A program made the translations under genes and the position numbers. A stretch of 9,697 nucleotides of DNA, taken from positions 1-9,697 of the forward strand of contig CAJUQN010000098.1 in assembly GCA_910588625.1 (NCBI GenBank), written 5' to 3'. Source of the DNA: an uncultured Oscillospiraceae bacterium. Lineage in GTDB: Bacteria; Bacillota; Clostridia; Oscillospirales; Oscillospiraceae. This document shows positions 1 through 6,060 of the stretch, piece after piece (the stretch's first letter is position 1; each line of letters opens with the position of its first letter). The notes beneath the pieces are model-generated. The model saw only the letters and a program-made list of their open reading frames with translations, was not told the origin of the DNA and made no database searches.

Positions 1-1723
1 CCACAAAGCTGGGCGCGCCCATCATCACGTCCTGGGCGTTCTTGTTCATGGGGAATGGGATGATCTCGCGGATGGAGTCCTCTCCGGCCAGCAGCATGAC
101 CATGCGGTCCACACCCGGCGCGATGCCCGCGTGGGGGGGTGCGCCGTAGGTGAAGGCGTTGTACATAGCGGGGAATTTGGATTTCACATCCTCCTCGCCC
201 AGGCCAACCATCCGGAATGCCTTGACCATGATCTCCGGGTCGTGATTCCGGACGGCGCCGGAGGACAGCTCCACGCCGTTGCACACCAGGTCGTATTGGT
301 CGGCGGTAATGGTGAGGGGGTCGATCTCTCCCTGGATGGCCTTCTCAATGGTGTCCAAGCCGCCGGAGGGCATGGAGAAGGGGTTGTGGCAGAACTCCAG
401 CTCGCCGGACTCCTCGCCGATCTCGTACATGGGGAAGTCCACGATCCAGCAGAACTCGTAGCGCTCCACGTCCATGTGCTTGGGGCAGAAAGCGCCCAGC
501 TTGGCGCGCAGTACGCCCGCGGTCTTTTGGGCGGTCAGCAGCTTTCCGGCGGTCAGGCCCACAAAACAGCCGGGGGTGAGACCTAGGGCCTCCACCACCT
601 GGTCCTTGATGGGCTGGACGAACTTGGCGATGCCGCCCACAATTTCGCCCTTGTCGTCGTAACGGAACCAGTAGGCTTTCTCGCCGGACTGAACCTCCAC
701 CTCATTGCACAGCCCGTCGATTTGCTTACGAGTGCCCTCAAAATCGGACACTACGATGGCCTTCACCGTCTGGTTCTCAAAGGGCGGGAAGCCGCAGTTG
801 GACAGCAGGGAAGTGGCATCGGTGAGGGTCAGGTCAATGCGCAGGTCGGGCTTGTCGGAGCCGTACTTGTCCATGGCCTCCAGATAGGGGATGCGGGTGA
901 AAGGAGCCGCGGAGGCGACATTGTATTTGCCGTATTCGGCGAAGATAGGGGGCAAGACCCGCTCCAGCACGGCAAAGACGTCATCCTGGGTGGCAAAGGC
1001 CATCTCCATGTCCAGCTGGTAAAATTCTCCGGGGGAGCGGTCGCCCCGGGCGTCCTCATCCCGGAAGCAGGGGGCGATTTGGAAATAGCGGTCGAAACCG
1101 GAGGCCATCAAAAGCTGCTTAAACTGCTGGGGCGCCTGGGGCAGAGCGTAAAACTTGCCGGGGTGCTTACGGGAGGGCACCAGATAATCCCGGGCGCCCT
1201 CGGGGGAGGAGGCGGTGAGGATAGGGGTGGTGATCTCCAAAAAGCCCTCGCCGATCATGGCGGCGCGAAGGGCGGCCACTACGTTGCAGCGCAGGATGAT
1301 GTTGTTCTTCACCTCGGGATTACGCAGATCAAGATAACGGTACTTGAGGCGCTGGGTCTCGTCGGCCTCTCGGGAGCGGTTGATCTGGAAGGGAAGCTCG
1401 TTGTGCTGGCAGCGGCCCAGCACCTCGATCTTGGTGGGCACCACCTCAATATCGCCGGTGGGCAGCTTGGGGTTTTTGCTGTCCCGCTCCCGAACCACGC
1501 CCTCCACCGAAATGGTGGACTCTTTGTTGAGCCCCTTGACCGCAGTCATCATATCCTCGGTCTCAATGACCACCTGGGTGGTGCCATAGAAGTCCCGCAG
1601 GACCACGAAGGCCAGATTCTGCCCGACTTCCCGGACGTTCTCCATCCAGCCGACGATCTTCACCTGCTGGCCCACGTGCTCCATGCGCAGGTCATTACAG
1701 GTGTGGGTGCGCGATTGAAACAT
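1..1723 (-). CDS. aspS: Aspartyl-tRNA synthetase, C-terminal end cut by window edge
   Basis: Class IIb synthetase that charges tRNA-Asp with aspartate in the cytoplasm. 574 codons are visible; bacterial AspRS is usually near 590 residues, so only about 15-25 C-terminal residues are missing. I read an N-terminal anticodon-binding OB fold (about residues 1-105), the motif 1 region with EGARDYLVPSR (175-185), motif 2 from CFRDEDARGDR (219-229) to FYQLDMEM, a bacterial GAD-type insertion (about 280-415), and motif 3 GIAPGVDRMVMLLAG (533-547) followed by FPMNKNAQD. Motif 2 reads RGDRSPGEF where many AspRS have RADRQPEF, one residue longer. The ATG at 1723 is chosen because GGAG lies 9 bases upstream and the protein starts MFQSRTH at the expected place. 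It follows the anti-sigma gene after 48 AT-rich bases and is probably the last gene of the T-box-led cluster. A 342-residue open frame on the opposite strand is only its shadow. Confidence 0.96.
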   Translation of the reverse strand, partial: MFQSRTHTCNDLRMEHVGQQVKIVGWMENVREVGQNLAFVVLRDFYGTTQVVIETEDMMTAVKGLNKESTISVEGVVRERDSKNPKLPTGDIEVVPTKIEVLGRCQHNELPFQINRSREADETQRLKYRYLDLRNPEVKNNIILRCNVVAALRAAMIGEGFLEITTPILTASSPEGARDYLVPSRKHPGKFYALPQAPQQFKQLLMASGFDRYFQIAPCFRDEDARGDRSPGEFYQLDMEMAFATQDDVFAVLERVLPPIFAEYGKYNVASAAPFTRIPYLEAMDKYGSDKPDLRIDLTLTDATSLLSNCGFPPFENQTVKAIVVSDFEGTRKQIDGLCNEVEVQSGEKAYWFRYDDKGEIVGGIAKFVQPIKDQVVEALGLTPGCFVGLTAGKLLTAQKTAGVLRAKLGAFCPKHMDVERYEFCWIVDFPMYEIGEESGELEFCHNPFSMPSGGLDTIEKAIQGEIDPLTITADQYDLVCNGVELSSGAVRNHDPEIMVKAFRMVGLGEEDVKSKFPAMYNAFTYGAPPHAGIAPGVDRMVMLLAGEDSIREIIPFPMNKNAQDVMMGAPSFV

Positions 1724-1771
1724 TGCAATCATCTCCAATTTGTAAAATAGATATAGTAAATTATATTTTGT

Positions 1772-2509
1772 TTACTCCGTAACGCCGTATTCCTTCATCA
1801 GCGCGGCCAGCGTGTCGCAGACCGCTCCATCCGTGTGGTAGAAAAAGGTGTTTGGATTTTCCTCCACCCAGATTTGGACGGTGTGACTGTAGTCGTTGTA
1901 GAAGGTGGCGGTAACTATAACTTCGTTGTCTCGAACCAGGTACAAATGCACGATATCCGAGGCCCCTTTTGTGGACGTGTCCAGAAATTTTCCCAGCGGC
2001 GTATAGTTCAGCGTATTGCGCAGTTCCGCCCGGTAGGACCCGGCCCGCAACGCATCCATAACCTCGTTGATTACGACGGCATCATATTTATATTCTTCAT
2101 CTATCTGCCAGAGGTCGATTTTGGGAGTGTCGCCGCGAAAAACAAACATTGCGCAGTTGCCCATGATCCAGTCTGGATTTGCGTCATGGGAAATACTATC
2201 CCAGCTCCGAGGGATCAGTGTATAACAGAGGCAGAACGCAATGACAACCGCCAGCACTGACACCACACAGGCAATTTTGACATTCTGCTTTTTTCGAATC
2301 TCTGCCCGGTGCTCCAGGAACCGTTTCACCGCCTCCTCATCCTCGTCGGGGGGCAGGGAGATGGGCGTGCGCATTTTCCGCAGCTCCTCCCGGCAGGCGG
2401 GGCAGTTTTTCAAATGCGCCCGCACCATCTGTGCGGTCTCCTCGCTGACCACATTGTCCTCATACAATGGCAAAAGGTCCCGGATGACGTCGCAGTTAGT
2501 CTCTTTCAT
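1772..2509 (-). CDS. Zinc-finger membrane anti-sigma factor for the adjacent ECF sigma factor
   Basis: 245-residue protein with the architecture of a ZAS-type anti-sigma factor that would hold its sigma factor at the inner face of the membrane. The N-terminus has the zf-HC2 pattern Cys6...His32-x3-Cys36-x2-Cys39 inside the two-helix sigma-binding region (DLLPLYEDNVV is typical). An acidic and basic linker (55-75) leads to one membrane helix (about 79-99), then a 145-residue domain expected outside the cell that I do not recognise and that could sense the signal. Start: the ATG at 2509 has GGAGG 9 bases upstream, within the sigma gene. A GTG/ATG further upstream would add eight residues but has no better site. 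It overlaps the end of the sigma gene by 14 bases, which suggests translational coupling and matched dosage. The inducing signal cannot be read from the sequence. Confidence 0.86.
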   Translation of the reverse strand: MKETNCDVIRDLLPLYEDNVVSEETAQMVRAHLKNCPACREELRKMRTPISLPPDEDEEAVKRFLEHRAEIRKKQNVKIACVVSVLAVVIAFCLCYTLIPRSWDSISHDANPDWIMGNCAMFVFRGDTPKIDLWQIDEEYKYDAVVINEVMDALRAGSYRAELRNTLNYTPLGKFLDTSTKGASDIVHLYLVRDNEVIVTATFYNDYSHTVQIWVEENPNTFFYHTDGAVCDTLAALMKEYGVTE

Positions 2510-2993
2510 GATCCATCGCCTCCATATGCTCAATAATCTGTACTTTCGCCCGGTAGAAGGTCACCCGCGCCCAGTTGGCACTTTTGCCGAACAGCCGTCC
2601 GATTTTCTCAAAGGGCAGCTCCCCGAACACCCGCAGGGAGAACACCTCCTTATAGGGCTGCTCCATGGAGTGCAAAAACTGGTGGATGGCAAAGGCGCTC
2701 TCCTCGTCCTCGATGCGCTCCTCAATGCGCACGCTGTCCGCCAGGTCCTGGGGCAGGTCCTCCTGGGACAGCGCCCGCTTGTGGGCGCGGCAGTAGGAGT
2801 AATAGGCGTTGCGGGCGGTGGTGAACAGCCAGGCGCGGATGTCCTTGGACCCGTCGAACTTGTCCAGCGACTTCAGGGCCCGAAAAAAGGTATCCTGAAC
2901 GATCTCCTCTGTTAGCGCCCTGTCCTGGGTCAGGCTGAGGGAGAAGCGGTACACGTCCCGGAAATATTTCCGGTAGATATCCTCAAATTCCAT
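2496..2993 (-). CDS. ECF-type RNA polymerase sigma factor
   Basis: 165-residue group 4 (extracytoplasmic function) sigma-70 factor that would direct RNA polymerase to a stress or envelope regulon. Sigma region 2 covers about residues 5-72, with the core-binding/-10 recognition signature TEEIVQDTFFRAL (28-40) and AWLFTTARNAYYSYCR (54-69). Sigma region 4 covers about 105-155, with a helix-turn-helix around FEKIGRLFGKSANWARVTFYRAK. The two are joined by a short acidic linker, and there is no region 1 or 3, as expected for ECF factors. The ATG at 2993 is chosen because AGGAGGT sits 7 bases upstream; an in-frame GTG at 3002 overlaps that site and is unlikely. The overlapping anti-sigma gene follows, and an ECF-style promoter lies in the upstream gap, so the pair is probably autoregulated. 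Confidence 0.92.
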   Translation of the reverse strand: MEFEDIYRKYFRDVYRFSLSLTQDRALTEEIVQDTFFRALKSLDKFDGSKDIRAWLFTTARNAYYSYCRAHKRALSQEDLPQDLADSVRIEERIEDEESAFAIHQFLHSMEQPYKEVFSLRVFGELPFEKIGRLFGKSANWARVTFYRAKVQIIEHMEAMDHERD

Positions 2994-3016
2994 GGCTGCC
3001 ACCTCCTTCCACTACA

Positions 3017-3043
3017 CTAACGCGCAAGAGGCGATTTCGTTAC
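3017..3043 (-). promoter_or_regulatory. Candidate autoregulated ECF promoter of the sigma/anti-sigma pair
   Basis: Read on the minus strand, GTAAC (3043-3039) is followed after exactly 16 bases by CGTTAG (3022-3017). ECF sigma factors commonly use an AAC-containing -35 element and a CGT-containing -10 element at about this spacing, usually in front of their own gene. Transcription would start near 3010, just ahead of the AGGAGG site of the sigma gene. Sequence match only; the real recognition motif of this sigma factor is unknown. Confidence 0.6.
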
Positions 3044-3077
3044 AAATTTTTTCACAGATCGGCGATAAATTTTTTCA
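3044..3077 (-). repeat. Direct repeat of TGAAAAAATTT upstream of the ECF promoter
   Basis: The 11-mer TGAAAAAATTT occurs twice on the minus strand (3077-3067 and 3054-3044), 23 bases apart or about two helix turns. The first copy includes the hisS stop codon and the second abuts the candidate -35 element. It could act as an AT-rich upstream promoter element, or it may be chance in an A-rich stretch. Confidence 0.4.
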
Positions 3078-4442
3078 TCCCTCCGGTTCCCGGATGGGGG
3101 CGGTTCTCTCGTTGGTCTCCAGTGCCTTTAGGACGGCGGCCACCGCCTCGTCCACGGGCAGGAGCCGCTGCTCTCCGCTGGTCATGTTTTTCAGCGACAC
3201 CTTACCTTGGCTGATCTCGTCCTCTCCCAGAAAGGCGGAGTAGGGGACGCCCAGCCGGTCGGCGTAGGTCATCTTTTGCTTGAACTTCTTCTGTTCGGTG
3301 TAGAGCTGGGTGCGCACCCCCGCGGCACGAAGTTTTGTCGCGAACGCGATGGCAGGGGAGAGGTCGTCCGTCATGGGAAGGATGAGCACGTCGGCGGGGG
3401 AGGTGATGAGTTGGTCGTTTAGATACTTCTGCTCCTCCAGCACGTAGAAAAGACGGGTCAGGCCGATGGAAATGCCGACACCGGGAAGTTGTTTATCGGT
3501 ATAATATTCCGCTAAGTTGTCATATCTGCCACCGGAACAGATGGAACCGATCTCCGGATGGTCAGTCATGAAGGTCTCGTACACGGTGCCGGTGTAGTAG
3601 TCCAGTCCCCGGGCGATGGTCAGGTCCACGGCAAAATTCTCCTTGGGCACGCCGAAGGCCCCCAGATATTTTACCACCGTGTTCAGCTCGTCCAGCCCCT
3701 GGTCAAAGAGCTCGTGACGGTTTTTGTATTCCTCTAGGGCGTGAAGCACCTCACAATTACTCCCCGTAATGGAGATAAACTTCAAAATCTCGTCCGCCTG
3801 CTCTCCGGTGGCGCTGATGTCCTCACTCACCAGCATCTCCCGCACTTTGTCTGCCCCAATTTTGGGCAGCTTGTCCACGGTGCGCATCACGTCTCCGGCC
3901 TTGTCCGTCAGTCCCAGCATGGCGTAAAACCCGTTGAGGATTTTTCGGTTGTTCACCCGAATCTGGAACCTTTTCAGCCCCAGGCTGGTGAAGGTTTGGT
4001 AAATGATAGAGGGAACCTCCGCCTCGTTGACGATGTCCAGTTTGCCGTCGCCGATGACATCAATGTCCGCCTGGTAAAACTCCCGGAACCGCCCCCGCTG
4101 GGCCCGCTCCCCCCGGTACACCTTGCCAATTTGAAAGCGCCGGAAGGGGAAGGATAAATCGGCATAGTGCAGGGCCACATACTTTGCCAGGGGAACGGTC
4201 AGGTCAAACCGCAGGGACAGGTCGCTGTCCCCTTTGGTAAAGCGGTAAATCTGCTTTTCCGTCTCACCACCCGCTTTGGCCAGCAGTACCTCGCTTGCCT
4301 CAATGATGGGCGTGTCCAACGGCGTAAAGCCGTACAGGGAATAGGATTTCCGCAGCAGCTCAGTCATTCGCTCAAACTGCATTTGCCGGGTTGGGAGCAA
4401 TTCCATAAACCCGGACAGGGTGCGGGGTTTTTGTTTTGCCAT
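3075..4442 (-). CDS. hisS: Histidyl-tRNA synthetase
   Basis: 455-residue class IIa synthetase that charges tRNA-His, normally a cytoplasmic homodimer. Visible signatures are the motif 1 region (about 40-60), motif 2 GKVYRGERAQRGRFREFYQ (106-124), the histidine-specific HisA loop RGLDYYTGTVYE (278-289), HisB GGRYDNL (304-310), motif 3 GVGISIGLTRL (321-331) and a C-terminal anticodon-binding domain from about 350. The open frame continues to 4886, but that extension is T-box leader and the end of the neighbouring gene. The ATG at 4442 has AAAGGAG 8 bases upstream and gives the usual start MAKQKPRTLSGF. Motif 2 continues with QADIDVIG, a HisRS subtype different from the Bacillus form (QFGVEAIG type, from memory). 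It lies downstream of a T-box leader and upstream of the ECF pair. Confidence 0.97.
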   Translation of the reverse strand: MAKQKPRTLSGFMELLPTRQMQFERMTELLRKSYSLYGFTPLDTPIIEASEVLLAKAGGETEKQIYRFTKGDSDLSLRFDLTVPLAKYVALHYADLSFPFRRFQIGKVYRGERAQRGRFREFYQADIDVIGDGKLDIVNEAEVPSIIYQTFTSLGLKRFQIRVNNRKILNGFYAMLGLTDKAGDVMRTVDKLPKIGADKVREMLVSEDISATGEQADEILKFISITGSNCEVLHALEEYKNRHELFDQGLDELNTVVKYLGAFGVPKENFAVDLTIARGLDYYTGTVYETFMTDHPEIGSICSGGRYDNLAEYYTDKQLPGVGISIGLTRLFYVLEEQKYLNDQLITSPADVLILPMTDDLSPAIAFATKLRAAGVRTQLYTEQKKFKQKMTYADRLGVPYSAFLGEDEISQGKVSLKNMTSGEQRLLPVDEAVAAVLKALETNERTAPIREPEG

Positions 4443-4503
4443 AGTGATTACTCCTTTGTATGTTTGATAGATATATAACAACTTGTTTAGAAATGCATTC
4501 CGT

Positions 4504-4543
4504 AAAAATATGCTCCCGTCCCCTGTGCTATGGGACGAGAGCA
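4504..4543 (-). terminator. Intrinsic terminator of the T-box leader
   Basis: On the minus strand TGCTCTCGTCCC (4543-4532) pairs with GGGACGGGAGCA (4522-4511), twelve pairs including one G-U, with a 9-base loop and a TATTTTT tail (4510-4504). Its 5' arm also supplies TCGTCCC for the antiterminator, so the two structures are mutually exclusive. It sits about 60 bases before the hisS start codon. Confidence 0.92.
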
Positions 4544-4740
4544 CTGCAAATGCAATACTTCGTGGTGCCACCCACATTCGGCGGATATACTCCGCCCTTG
4601 ATCCTTCTGGTGCGGGAAGGGGACCGACCCGTCTCCGGGCCCGCTCTGCCGGCGTCTTTCCCGTCCTCCTACCGTAAACGCTTCCAGTCAAAGGCGCTTT
4701 TCTCTGTCCGGCGGTGCGGATGGTACTCATCCGGCCTCTC
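4504..4740 (-). ncRNA. T-box riboswitch leader of hisS, predicted to sense tRNA-Asp
   Basis: Leader RNA that lets transcription continue when an uncharged tRNA binds. Stem I base: GCCGG (4735-4731 region) pairs with CCGGC (4652-4648). The specifier loop has AGTA (4727-4724) on its 5' side and GAC (4656-4654) on its 3' side, and the distal arm carries the CAGAGA bulge near 4705-4695. Stem II has GCGGG (4644-4640) with CCCGC (4616-4612) enclosing CCCG/CGGG. Stem III is GGCGGA-GTATA-TCCGCC (4596-4580). The T-box sequence TGGGTGGCACCACG is at 4574-4561. In the antiterminator, GGG and ACGA pair with TCGT and CCC from the terminator's 5' arm. GAC is an Asp codon. The C in the UGGC bulge pairs with G73, as in tRNA-Asp, whereas bacterial tRNA-His has C73. 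The T-box call is secure; the exact stem I fold was drawn by eye. I see no clear promoter between it and the MgsA-like gene ending at 4760. Confidence 0.93.
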
Positions 4741-4759
4741 AGCGGCGGTGATTCAGTTG

Positions 4760-5173
4760 TCAGACCTTCAGCGGCGCGGTGGGATGGCTGATGAGACGCC
4801 AGTCCAAATCGCCCCGGGCCAGGCCGTGGATCAGCATTTCCGCCGTGGCCGAGTTGGTGGCAATGGGCACGTTGTGCTGGTCGCACAGGTTGATGATATA
4901 GTGCAGATCTTTCTCCAGGTCATCGGTGGTGGGGTCGTTGAAAAACAGTACCATGTCGATCTCATCGTAGGCAATGCGCGCGCCGATTTGCTGGCTCCCG
5001 CCCTGGGCATGGGCTAGGAACAGCTGGACAGGCAAGCCAGTCGCCTCCGCCACCTGGCGTCCGGTATTGCTGGTGGCGCAAACAGTGTGCTTGGAGAGGA
5101 TGCCGCAGTAGGCAATACAGAATTGGACCATCAGTTCTTTTTTGTTATCATGGCTCATCAGGGCAATGTTCAT
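4760..5173 (-). CDS. Methylglyoxal-synthase-like protein with a degenerate active site
   Basis: 137 residues covering the whole methylglyoxal synthase fold (the family turns dihydroxyacetone phosphate into methylglyoxal and phosphate in the cytosol). Clear family marks are IALMSHDNKK (3-12), ATSNTGR (33-39), GGSQQIGARIA (58-68), FFNDP (77-81) and VPIATNSATAEMLI (102-115). Compared with E. coli MgsA from memory, the catalytic Asp71 of GGDQQ is Ser60 here, the phosphate-binding Ser-Gly before it is Ala54-His55, GTTG is Ser-Asn-Thr-Gly and the His98 position is not conserved. The Asp corresponding to Asp91 (Asp80) and probably Asp101 (Asp89) remain. It may be inactive for the classical reaction or may have a new ligand. 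The ATG at 5173 has AAAGGA 8 bases upstream. It follows the MinD-like gene after 36 bases, an arrangement resembling the clostridial min/rodA/mgsA cluster. Databases will likely name it mgsA. Confidence 0.85.
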   Translation of the reverse strand: MNIALMSHDNKKELMVQFCIAYCGILSKHTVCATSNTGRQVAEATGLPVQLFLAHAQGGSQQIGARIAYDEIDMVLFFNDPTTDDLEKDLHYIINLCDQHNVPIATNSATAEMLIHGLARGDLDWRLISHPTAPLKV

Positions 5174-5209
5174 GCAGATCGTCCTTTCTATGGGATATGA
5201 AGCGGTGAG

Positions 5210-5941
5210 TCAACGTATATGGAGCAATGGGACCCGTTGTCCCAGGAGTCTCTTGGCAATATTGAGGTAAGCCGGGGCCGCGCCCTTGTAGGTGGTGAGG
5301 ATCAGCGGCACACCTGCGGCAGTGGCCATGGTGACGTTGGGGTCCTCCGGCACCACGCCCAACAGGGGGAGCCCGGCGGTGTCCATAGCGCTGTCAATGG
5401 AGGTCCGTAATTTTGAGATCAGCTTCGGCTGGACACGGTTCATCACAAGGTGGAGTTGAGTCAGGGTGTGGAGTTCTGCTACGGTCCTTTGCGCGTCGCG
5501 CAGGGCGGCAGGGTCTACGGCGGACACTACAATCACCCGGTCGGCAGCGGTCATTGCCAGTTGGAAGCCTTCCCCAAGCCCGGCGGGGGAGTCCATGAAA
5601 ACGAAATCGAAATAATCGCAGGCCTCATCTACCACAGACTTGAAGCGTTTTGGGTCCAGCCCTGACGAGGAGTGGGGAGCCGTCAGCAAAAACAGGTTCC
5701 GAATTTCCGGTTGCTCCACTGCCGCGCTCAACAGCGTACAGCGGTATTCCATTACGTCGGTGAAATCCATCAGGGCCCGGTCAGACATACCCAGGGTTAG
5801 GTCCAGATTGCGCAGGCCAATATCCAGGTCGATGCACAGGACCCGGCGGCCCAGTGCCGCCAGACAGGAGGCCGCGCCCGCGGTCAGGGAGGTCTTGCCG
5901 GTGCCGCCCTTCCCTGATGTGACCATGACGGCAGTACCCAT
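5210..5941 (-). CDS. minD: MinD-like septum-site ATPase, orphan of MinC and MinE
   Basis: 243-residue P-loop ATPase of the MinD/ParA family; MinD dimers bind the membrane and recruit partners to place the division site. The deviant Walker A SGKGGTGKTS (9-18) has both the signature Lys11 and Lys16. DLDIGLRNLDLTLG (38-51) is a near-exact MinD switch I, and the Walker B/switch II region reads FMDSPAG (115-121). NRV (168-170) and GVVPEDPNV (195-203) also fit. The tail YLNIAKRLLGQRVPLL (225-240) could form the short amphipathic membrane-targeting helix, though it ends unlike the E. coli one. MinD is favoured over Soj/ParA by switch I and DSPAG, despite rsmG standing next to it. The ATG at 5941 has GGAAGGAGG 6 bases upstream and a good housekeeping promoter. 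No minC or minE is present in the window, so a true division role is inferred only from sequence. Confidence 0.87.
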   Translation of the reverse strand: MGTAVMVTSGKGGTGKTSLTAGAASCLAALGRRVLCIDLDIGLRNLDLTLGMSDRALMDFTDVMEYRCTLLSAAVEQPEIRNLFLLTAPHSSSGLDPKRFKSVVDEACDYFDFVFMDSPAGLGEGFQLAMTAADRVIVVSAVDPAALRDAQRTVAELHTLTQLHLVMNRVQPKLISKLRTSIDSAMDTAGLPLLGVVPEDPNVTMATAAGVPLILTTYKGAAPAYLNIAKRLLGQRVPLLHIR

Positions 5942-5967
5942 GGGATGCCTCCTTCCGATACTATAAA

Positions 5968-5996
5968 ATCATAGCACGAATTTTTGAAAATGGCAA
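5968..5996 (-). promoter_or_regulatory. Housekeeping sigma-A promoter for the MinD-like gene
   Basis: On the minus strand a -35 box TTGCCA (5996-5991) and a -10 box TATGAT (5973-5968) are separated by 17 bases. Each differs from consensus at one position. Transcription would start near 5962, leaving a leader of about 20 bases that contains the ribosome binding site. This makes the MinD-like and MgsA-like genes a unit separate from rsmG, and possibly also the source of transcription into the T-box leader. Confidence 0.75.
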
Positions 5997-6005
5997 CAAA
6001 AATTC
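5978..6005. repeat. Perfect 9-bp inverted repeat over the -35 box
   Basis: GAATTTTTG (5978-5986) and CAAAAATTC (5997-6005) are exact inverted copies separated by 10 bases that contain the -35 hexamer. The placement is that expected of a repressor operator. A weak AT-only hairpin ending the rsmG transcript is the alternative, and the local AT-richness makes a chance match possible. Confidence 0.5.
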
Positions 6006-6060
6006 TGAAATTAGTGAAAAAATATTCTTGAATTTCCGCTTTTTGACGAAAAGATTTGGC

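Noticed and set aside
722..1750. Long plus-strand open frame (342 codons) opposite aspS
   Set aside because: It is the shadow of a GC-rich aspS reading frame. It has no ribosome binding site, a low-complexity Gly/Leu/Val/His composition, and aspS is unambiguous.
1724..1771. Possible separate aspS promoter with TATAAT in the AT-rich gap
   Set aside because: A TATAAT is present, but I find no acceptable -35 hexamer 16-18 bases upstream, so it is too weak to call.
2994..3002. GTG start three codons upstream for the sigma factor
   Set aside because: It overlaps the AGGAGGT site that properly serves the ATG at 2993.
4741..4800. Promoter for the T-box leader within the end of the MgsA-like gene
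   Set aside because: A TTGGAC hexamer occurs, but the sequence 17 bases downstream (TCCCAC) is not a credible -10 box. The transcription source of the leader remains open.
4443..4886. N-terminal extension of hisS by 148 codons
   Set aside because: It would translate the T-box leader and its terminator and overlap the MgsA-like gene. The ATG at 4442 has a good ribosome binding site and a standard HisRS start.
5210..5941. Soj/ParA chromosome-partition protein, suggested by the adjacent rsmG
   Set aside because: Switch I DLDIGLRNLD and DSPAG are MinD signatures, and no spo0J/parB or noc gene accompanies it.
5942..6060. Intrinsic terminator after rsmG
   Set aside because: Only weak AT-only pairings such as CTTTT/AAAAG are found, with no GC-rich stem before a T run.
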